Below, one piece after another: positions 13,639 through 17,906 of a stretch of 17,906 nt of DNA. The DNA lies in the NCBI GenBank assembly GCA_965370495.1, contig CBDUUV010000048.1, positions 1 through 17,906 of the forward strand. Reading direction: 5' to 3'. Each line of letters opens with the position of its first letter. Position 1 is the first letter of the stretch. Below the pieces are notes generated by a model. That model searched no databases, was not told where the DNA came from, and saw nothing but the letters and a program-made list of their open reading frames with translations. The position numbers and the translations under genes were made by a program. The stretch comes from Krumholzibacterium sp965370495. Lineage in GTDB: Bacteria > Krumholzibacteriota > Krumholzibacteriia > Krumholzibacteriales > Krumholzibacteriaceae.

Positions 13639-15006
13639 TTATTCCGATTCAGGAGCATTCTTGCCAGGCTGGTTCCGGCGGCCGTCGATGGCAGGAAGTG
13701 TTATCTTCAGGCGTTTGATCTTTCTCCAGAGCGTGGTCTTGTGTATCCCCATCTCTCTCGCGGTGCGGGTCCTGTTCCATCCATTACGCCTCAACGCTTC
13801 GATAAGGAACCTGGCCTCGATCTCCTGCAGGTTATTCGGCCCGGCGACGGATACATCGTGCTCATCCGGCCTGAGATGATCAGGGAGATGCCCGACCTGT
13901 ATCGATCCCTTGCGGCACAGGATAAAGGCATGTTCTATAATATTCTCCAGTTCCCGGACGTTACCCGGAAAATCATGCTCCATAAGTATTGCCATTACCT
14001 CTGCTGAAGCTCCGGTGATATTCCTGTTTCGCAGCCTGTTGAACCTGCCTATGAAATGGTCTAACAGTAACGGAATATCCTCCCGCCTTTCCCTGAGCGG
14101 CGGGATACGGAGCTTTACAATATTTATCCTGTAGAACAGGTCCTGCCTGAACTCTCCACTCTTCACCATGGCATCGAGATCCCTGTTGGTAGCGGTGATT
14201 ATACGTACATCCGCCTCTATCGATTCGGTACCGCCGAGCGGTTCATATATCTTTTCCTGGAGTACTCTGAGCAACTTAACCTGCGTAGCCGGCAAAAGAT
14301 CCCCTATCTCATCAAGAAAGATCGTACCTCCTTCTGCCAGGGCAAATCTTCCAGGCTTGTCCTTCCGGGCATCGGTAAAAGCCCCCGCCTTGTACCCGAA
14401 AAGTTCCGCCTCCAGAAGAGTATCCGGAAGAGCTCCGCAGTTTACGGTTACAATTGGCTTATCCCGCCTGGGGCTGAGATCGTGAATGGCACGGGCGAAA
14501 AGCTCCTTACCCGTTCCGCTGTCTCCCGTTATCAGAACCGTACTCTCGCTTTCCGCGACTTCGGGCATGATATCAAAAATCCGGTGCATGAGATGACTCT
14601 TGCCAATGATATCCTGAAAGCTGTGGCTTCCCCGCAAAGCATCGCGAAGTTCCTTGATAACCGAGAGATCCCTGAACGTCTCGACTCCACCAACCACCTT
14701 TCCATCCTTGTCCCGAAGAAGAGCTGTCGATACGCTGACGACAACCGTATCACCATCGGCCCTCACTATGAAGATCTCCTCGTTGATGACAGGTTCGCCG
14801 CTTTCCATCGTGCGTCGCATGACACAGTTGCTCTCGCACACCGTCGCCCTGAAGACCTCCGCGCAGAGCTTGCCTATAGCTTCACCGCGTGGAATTCCCG
14901 TGATCCTTTCAGCAGCGGCATTGAAAGAGGTGATACGCCAATCCAGCCCTACCGTGAAAACCCCGTCGGCGATACTGTCAAGTATGATATCGGTATTGGA
15001 AGTCAT
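13639..15006 (-). CDS. PAS-AAA+-Fis sigma-54-dependent transcriptional activator
   Basis: A 455-residue enhancer-binding protein from the ATG used. An N-terminal PAS domain (5-115) has three clustered Cys (C48, C57, C61). The AAA+ domain (132-365) has Walker A GDSGTGKE (161-168), GAFTDA (208-213, usual GAFTGA), Walker B GGTIFLDEIGD (226-236) and arginine-finger region FRQDLFYR (286-293). A Fis-type helix-turn-helix (393-435: RNGWNRTRTAREMGIHKTTLW) follows. The intact sigma-54 contact loop and finger residues suggest a working activator, and the PAS Cys suggest redox or metal sensing. It lies 208 nt upstream of the operon it presumably controls; Desulfovibrio Orp loci also carry a sigma-54 activator. 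The start is uncertain: no good Shine-Dalgarno precedes this ATG, and a TTG at 15099 would add 31 residues. Confidence 0.92.
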   Translation of the reverse strand: MTSNTDIILDSIADGVFTVGLDWRITSFNAAAERITGIPRGEAIGKLCAEVFRATVCESNCVMRRTMESGEPVINEEIFIVRADGDTVVVSVSTALLRDKDGKVVGGVETFRDLSVIKELRDALRGSHSFQDIIGKSHLMHRIFDIMPEVAESESTVLITGDSGTGKELFARAIHDLSPRRDKPIVTVNCGALPDTLLEAELFGYKAGAFTDARKDKPGRFALAEGGTIFLDEIGDLLPATQVKLLRVLQEKIYEPLGGTESIEADVRIITATNRDLDAMVKSGEFRQDLFYRINIVKLRIPPLRERREDIPLLLDHFIGRFNRLRNRNITGASAEVMAILMEHDFPGNVRELENIIEHAFILCRKGSIQVGHLPDHLRPDEHDVSVAGPNNLQEIEARFLIEALRRNGWNRTRTAREMGIHKTTLWRKIKRLKITLPAIDGRRNQPGKNAPESE

Positions 15007-15052
15007 GGTACGGTCAGGATAACTCCATACGCGGATTATTTCAACTACAATC

Positions 15053-15072
15053 GTTGCAAAAACGCTACTATA
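15053..15072. promoter_or_regulatory. Operator-like palindrome upstream of the activator gene
   Basis: GTTGC-AAAAAC-GCTAC-TATA: same half-site, spacer length, TATA tail and orientation as UAS1 and UAS2, with one mismatch in one arm. It lies 47-66 nt upstream of the activator ATG. On the coding strand its tail reads TATAGT, a possible -10 box, so binding could block the activator's own promoter. Confidence 0.5.
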
Positions 15073-15140
15073 CGATCGTGGGCCCGATAAAAATAACAAA
15101 CGGAAACAGCAGCGTAGTTTTTACATCCAAACAGGGGGGG

Positions 15141-15211
15141 GATATCAGGCCAATACCATCACCTTACAGTCAAACGGAGATGGATGTCAGGCTAATACCA
15201 TCACCGTACAG
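15141..15211. repeat. 29-bp imperfect direct repeat pair
   Basis: Copies at 15141-15169 and 15183-15211 share GAT-R-TCAGGC-Y-AATACCATCACC-K-TACAG with three differences, start to start 42 bp. A G8 run (15134-15141) abuts the first copy. They lie in the non-coding 215 nt between the TPR-membrane gene and the activator, at the change from AT-richer to balanced DNA. The origin is not recognised. Confidence 0.8.
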
Positions 15212-15221
15212 CTTGTCAGTG

Positions 15222-16154
15222 TCAATATGCGTTTTGTAGTTCCCATTGTTTGCGGATATCGATTGTAGCTTTCAGATATCCCACCGCGCTGTTTTTGATG
15301 CCAAGGCTTTTTTTGTCATTATGGTTTTTTGCTGCTTTTTTTGCGTTATAAATATTTCCCCGATAATAATTATTTAGCAATAGCGCTATGGCTGCAGCAT
15401 TAAAATATTGCTTCTCAATAATATTTTTCACCGTATATGTGACAAGTGTCCCATTAAGCAAAAAAGCATTAATGCCATCCTTGCAGTATCCTGAATAGAT
15501 CTGTCCTGCCCCTGGAATAATGCGTGACATCACCTCAACTTTTGACTCCGAGATTAGAAAATCCTTTTTGTTTTCCAGATAATTCAGATAATAATTACTC
15601 CATTTATCGTTTTGTGATATTAAATTTTTTGTCATTTTTTGACGAATCAAATCACATTTGCTCATTTCATTCATACAGGAATACATTACACCTTCAACGT
15701 ATAACGCTTTCGTTTTCAAACATTCATCGTCCTGAACAATCTCCAGCAATTCAATTGCACCTGAATAGATATTGCGTTCTATCATTAAAACAGCCACAGC
15801 TATTCTTCTCTCAGTCTTCAGGCTGTCAGAAACAGTTATGCTGATAGATTCACCAAACATCTTCCATGCCATATCGTTTTCACCTAATGCAAGATAGCTG
15901 AATCCCATCATGCCTAAAATATTATCTTTTGAAGAATGTTCCGGGTGAAAAAACAGAACCCTTTTGTACTCAGTTATAGCATCATAGTAATTACCAGAAA
16001 CATATAAGTGCTGAGCCAACATCAGCATGTCATCATTGCACGACATTCCAACAGATTGACCCAGGTACAAACTCATTACAAAAAATACATTAATGAAAAA
16101 AATTAATGTTGAACTCAACCTGGATTTTATTAAGGAGTTTATCTTCATTTTCAT
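15222..16154 (-). CDS. Exported/membrane TPR protein with C-terminal TM2-like segment, paralogue of the YidD fusion
   Basis: A 310-residue protein. The N-terminal hydrophobic segment (about 14-32) is a signal peptide or anchor. Residues 43-200 are TPR-like (LAQHLYVSGNYYDAITEYKR, MMGFSYLALGENDMAWKMF). A C-terminal module has RIIPGAGQIYSGYCKDGINA (211-230) and a hydrophobic stretch near 250-262, ending NNYYRGNIYNAKKAA. This module repeats the C-terminus of the preceding gene product (IVPGLGKMYCGRYADGLNS), so the two are paralogues, but this one lacks a YidD domain. The start at MKMKINS has AGGGTGG 6 nt upstream and overlaps the preceding gene by 65 nt in another frame; the next Met (16148) is an alternative. 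The DNA is AT-richer than genes to its left in the window. The function is unknown; an envelope role is likely. Confidence 0.8.
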   Translation of the reverse strand: MKMKINSLIKSRLSSTLIFFINVFFVMSLYLGQSVGMSCNDDMLMLAQHLYVSGNYYDAITEYKRVLFFHPEHSSKDNILGMMGFSYLALGENDMAWKMFGESISITVSDSLKTERRIAVAVLMIERNIYSGAIELLEIVQDDECLKTKALYVEGVMYSCMNEMSKCDLIRQKMTKNLISQNDKWSNYYLNYLENKKDFLISESKVEVMSRIIPGAGQIYSGYCKDGINAFLLNGTLVTYTVKNIIEKQYFNAAAIALLLNNYYRGNIYNAKKAAKNHNDKKSLGIKNSAVGYLKATIDIRKQWELQNAY

Positions 16155-17448
16155 GATTAACCACCCTGGCCGCAACATAGGAACCATGGATATTCCCTGC
16201 GTATAAAATCACCGCAGTTGAACATATTAAAACGTCGGCTAAGGAAATTGAACTGTCAATATTGGAAACATGCATACGTGCAAGCCAAATAACAGCTCCA
16301 TTGTAGGCAAGAGAATTCAAACCATCTGCATATCTCCCACAATACATTTTCCCAAGCCCGGGAACAATGGAAGATAACATTGCAGCTACTATTGAATTTT
16401 TCCTGGGTAGAGTCATACCCTCATCAGAATAACCTCTAATCGCTGAAACTAATTTCTTGTTCCTTGCTTGCAGACGAATTGTATCCAATGTTTCATGTGA
16501 TAAGCCCCATTCTTTTTTAAATAAATAGTTCATACTTAAAAGTATTTTCATCTGGAATTGTATCTCAGAATCAGGCTCCACTATTTCAATGCTATTTAGC
16601 AGTGAACTGACAGACTGGTCATAATTTTTTCCGAGAAAGTAAATACTGCCTATCTGAAATAACGAGGGTCCATAATATTTGCTTTGAGGGTTTTCGGCGA
16701 CTATTCTATTAAAGTACCGGATTGCTTTGTCATGCAGGCCTCCAAACCTATAGCACTCTCCGATTCGATAAATCAGTATACCTTTTTTCATTTTTAAATA
16801 GAAAAGAGCTCTATGATATTCGGCAGCTGCTCTAAGATATTCTTTTTCGGAAAAAAGATGATTTGCAAACTCCAGGAAACCGCATGTATCCGAATTGATT
16901 TTCTGGTATATCTCCGGGACTGTTAACTGTTGTGATTGATCACAATAAGTACCGGTTGTATACTCAATTTTATTCTCTGAATATGCTGCTGTTTTCTCTC
17001 CGGGATTTAAATATTTTTCGATGGGGTCATATTTTCTCAAACCATCAGGAGTGTCCACCAGGCCATGACACCTCTGAATCCGATCAGAAGCCAGCAAAGC
17101 ACCCTTAACAACGCCTGCCTTTCTAAAAGCTTCAGCGCTATATTGTGAACAACTGGGCGTAAATTTGCAAACCGGCCTGTCTTGCGATGATATATATTGC
17201 TGGTAGGCTTTTAAAATTCCCTTAAGAACAACATGGAGTTCAGAATACGTTTCTTCGTTCTGAACACCACCAGAAACTGTCCTGCTGGTATCGGCCTGAG
17301 CTTTTGAACAACCGGGAAAATTCTTCGAAAAAACATTTGCTGAACAGACGCTCAAACACAATACACACACCACGCTCAATAGCGAAATGTTGCAGCCACC
17401 TGGAGTTTTTTTAATCGATATTCTCAACTCTCTATAACAATCAACCAT
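16090..17448 (-). CDS. YidD-domain/TPR/membrane fusion protein
   Basis: A 452-residue three-part protein. After a signal-like hydrophobic segment (20-38), residues 73-146 form a YidD (haemolytic/membrane-insertion-efficiency) domain: LKAYQQYISS, CKFTPSCSQYSAEAF (94-108), VVKGALLASDRIQRCHG and DPIEKYL. YidD normally is a 70-110-residue cytosolic-face protein that assists YidC. Residues about 185-330 are TPR-like (FANHLFSEKEYLRAAAEYHR, YRIGECYRFGGLHDKAIRYF). The end carries a TM2-like module IVPGLGKMYCGRYADGLNS (361-379) and membrane helices to about 420. A signal peptide ahead of YidD would place the domain outside the cytoplasm, unlike ordinary YidD. The start overlaps the previous stop (TAATG) with only a weak ribosome site, so coupling is likely. 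Its role is unknown. Confidence 0.85.
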   Translation of the reverse strand: MVDCYRELRISIKKTPGGCNISLLSVVCVLCLSVCSANVFSKNFPGCSKAQADTSRTVSGGVQNEETYSELHVVLKGILKAYQQYISSQDRPVCKFTPSCSQYSAEAFRKAGVVKGALLASDRIQRCHGLVDTPDGLRKYDPIEKYLNPGEKTAAYSENKIEYTTGTYCDQSQQLTVPEIYQKINSDTCGFLEFANHLFSEKEYLRAAAEYHRALFYLKMKKGILIYRIGECYRFGGLHDKAIRYFNRIVAENPQSKYYGPSLFQIGSIYFLGKNYDQSVSSLLNSIEIVEPDSEIQFQMKILLSMNYLFKKEWGLSHETLDTIRLQARNKKLVSAIRGYSDEGMTLPRKNSIVAAMLSSIVPGLGKMYCGRYADGLNSLAYNGAVIWLARMHVSNIDSSISLADVLICSTAVILYAGNIHGSYVAARVVNHENEDKLLNKIQVEFNINFFH

Positions 17449-17906
17449 TAAAATCTATAATTCAACCCGATCCTTATGCCACCGTTCTTCGAAGGCTGCG
17501 CAGCAAATTCCAATGGAGATCTGTTTGCAGACTGATCAGAGGATATGTAAATCATGTCCCAATGCTCAGCGCCTTTCCCGATAAGAGCACCACCTGCCAT
17601 AAATATAGCAACCCAGAGTAACGAACTGGCAATAAGCTGACCCTTAGTATATTCTTCACTTTCTTCTGCAGCCACAACAGTTATAAAACAAATAGCTGCA
17701 CAACCGCCTCCGAATATACCGGCGAATTTCGCAGCCTTGGGAGTTTTAACCTGAACGGTATTAATGGTATCTAATGGATAACGCTGCACGGAGCCACCTA
17801 TCGACATCACAAGACTCTTTGTTACCTGATCTATGTACCCATTAGATCCTTCCAGTATGACTCCATTCTTCATTGCAGCTCTAACTTTATTGGTATCACC
17901 AGCATA
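17448..17906 (-). CDS. Small membrane protein, N-terminus outside the window (partial)
   Basis: At least 152 residues. The frame stays open from the first internal Met (17873) to the window edge, with YAGDTNKVRAA ahead of MKNGVILEGSNGYID, so the true start lies beyond the window. The visible N-part (KVRAAMKNGVILEGSNGYIDQ...) resembles small beta-rich 'G-x-x-V-x-x-x-x-x-x-G-x-x-x-x-G' domains of exported proteins. Two hydrophobic helices follow (about 50-68 and 80-98 from the internal Met). The last residues (GGIRIGLNYRF) alternate like a terminal outer-membrane strand, which may be chance. It is the first visible gene of the three-gene envelope block and is coupled to the YidD fusion by TAATG. 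The family is not recognised. Confidence 0.65.
   Translation of the reverse strand, partial: YAGDTNKVRAAMKNGVILEGSNGYIDQVTKSLVMSIGGSVQRYPLDTINTVQVKTPKAAKFAGIFGGGCAAICFITVVAAEESEEYTKGQLIASSLLWVAIFMAGGALIGKGAEHWDMIYISSDQSANRSPLEFAAQPSKNGGIRIGLNYRF

Noticed and set aside
13546..14007. Plus-strand frame over the control region and activator 3' end
   Set aside because: Starts in the AT-rich regulatory gap and continues as a shadow of the activator; no protein-like features.
15141..15211. CRISPR-like array
   Set aside because: Only two imperfect repeats, spacer of 13 nt, no cas genes nearby.

Overview
All supported genes in this 17.9 kb window lie on the minus strand, so transcription runs from high to low coordinates. 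The organism looks like a Gram-negative anaerobe with moderate GC. It has lipoproteins and Sec-exported TPR proteins, ferredoxin-fused ATPases, and the 'orange protein' (Orp) set of Mrp/MinD ATPases with NifX-like (DIMA) proteins known from Desulfovibrio and other anaerobes. The mix (Orp genes, DUF5320, SMP-30-like and TPR/TM2-like secreted proteins) would fit a deep-branching FCB-type or deltaproteobacterial-type lineage. That placement is weak inference.

Layout in transcription order. (A) 17906-15222: an AT-richer three-gene block of exported or membrane proteins. It holds a partial small membrane protein, a YidD-TPR-membrane fusion, and a paralogous TPR-membrane protein without YidD; the genes overlap. 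(B) 15221-15007: a non-coding junction with a 29-bp imperfect direct repeat pair, a G8 tract and an operator-like palindrome. (C) 15006-13639: a PAS/AAA+/Fis sigma-54 activator. (D) 13638-13431: a regulatory region with two activator-like palindromes, an IHF-like site and a sigma-54 -24/-12 promoter. (E) 13430-9150: six close-packed genes for a metal-cofactor system: two DIMA/NifX-like proteins, a DUF5320 protein, two MinD-type ATPases with inserted ferredoxin domains, and a MrpORP-type ATPase-DIMA fusion. (F) 9020-7138: a gamma-family PLP enzyme of Cys/Met metabolism and a SAM methyltransferase. (G) 6891-3464: an ACE-like M2 metallopeptidase, a short DMT-transporter-like protein (possibly a remnant), a periplasmic TPR protein and an ADP-ribosylglycohydrolase, the last two coupled by TAATG. 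(H) 3275-2322: a lipoprotein of unknown family. (I) 2082-256: a thiamine-binding-fold protein (PF01910), a secreted SMP-30-like propeller and a YjbQ protein.

The most coherent system is C-E. A sigma-54 activator gene is followed by a complete enhancer, bending site and promoter arrangement, then by the Orp operon. The same palindrome, GTTGC-N6-GCWAC-TATA, occurs twice upstream of the operon and once upstream of the activator gene, which suggests both operon activation and autoregulation. The second most unusual item is the exported YidD-TPR-membrane fusion and its neighbour.
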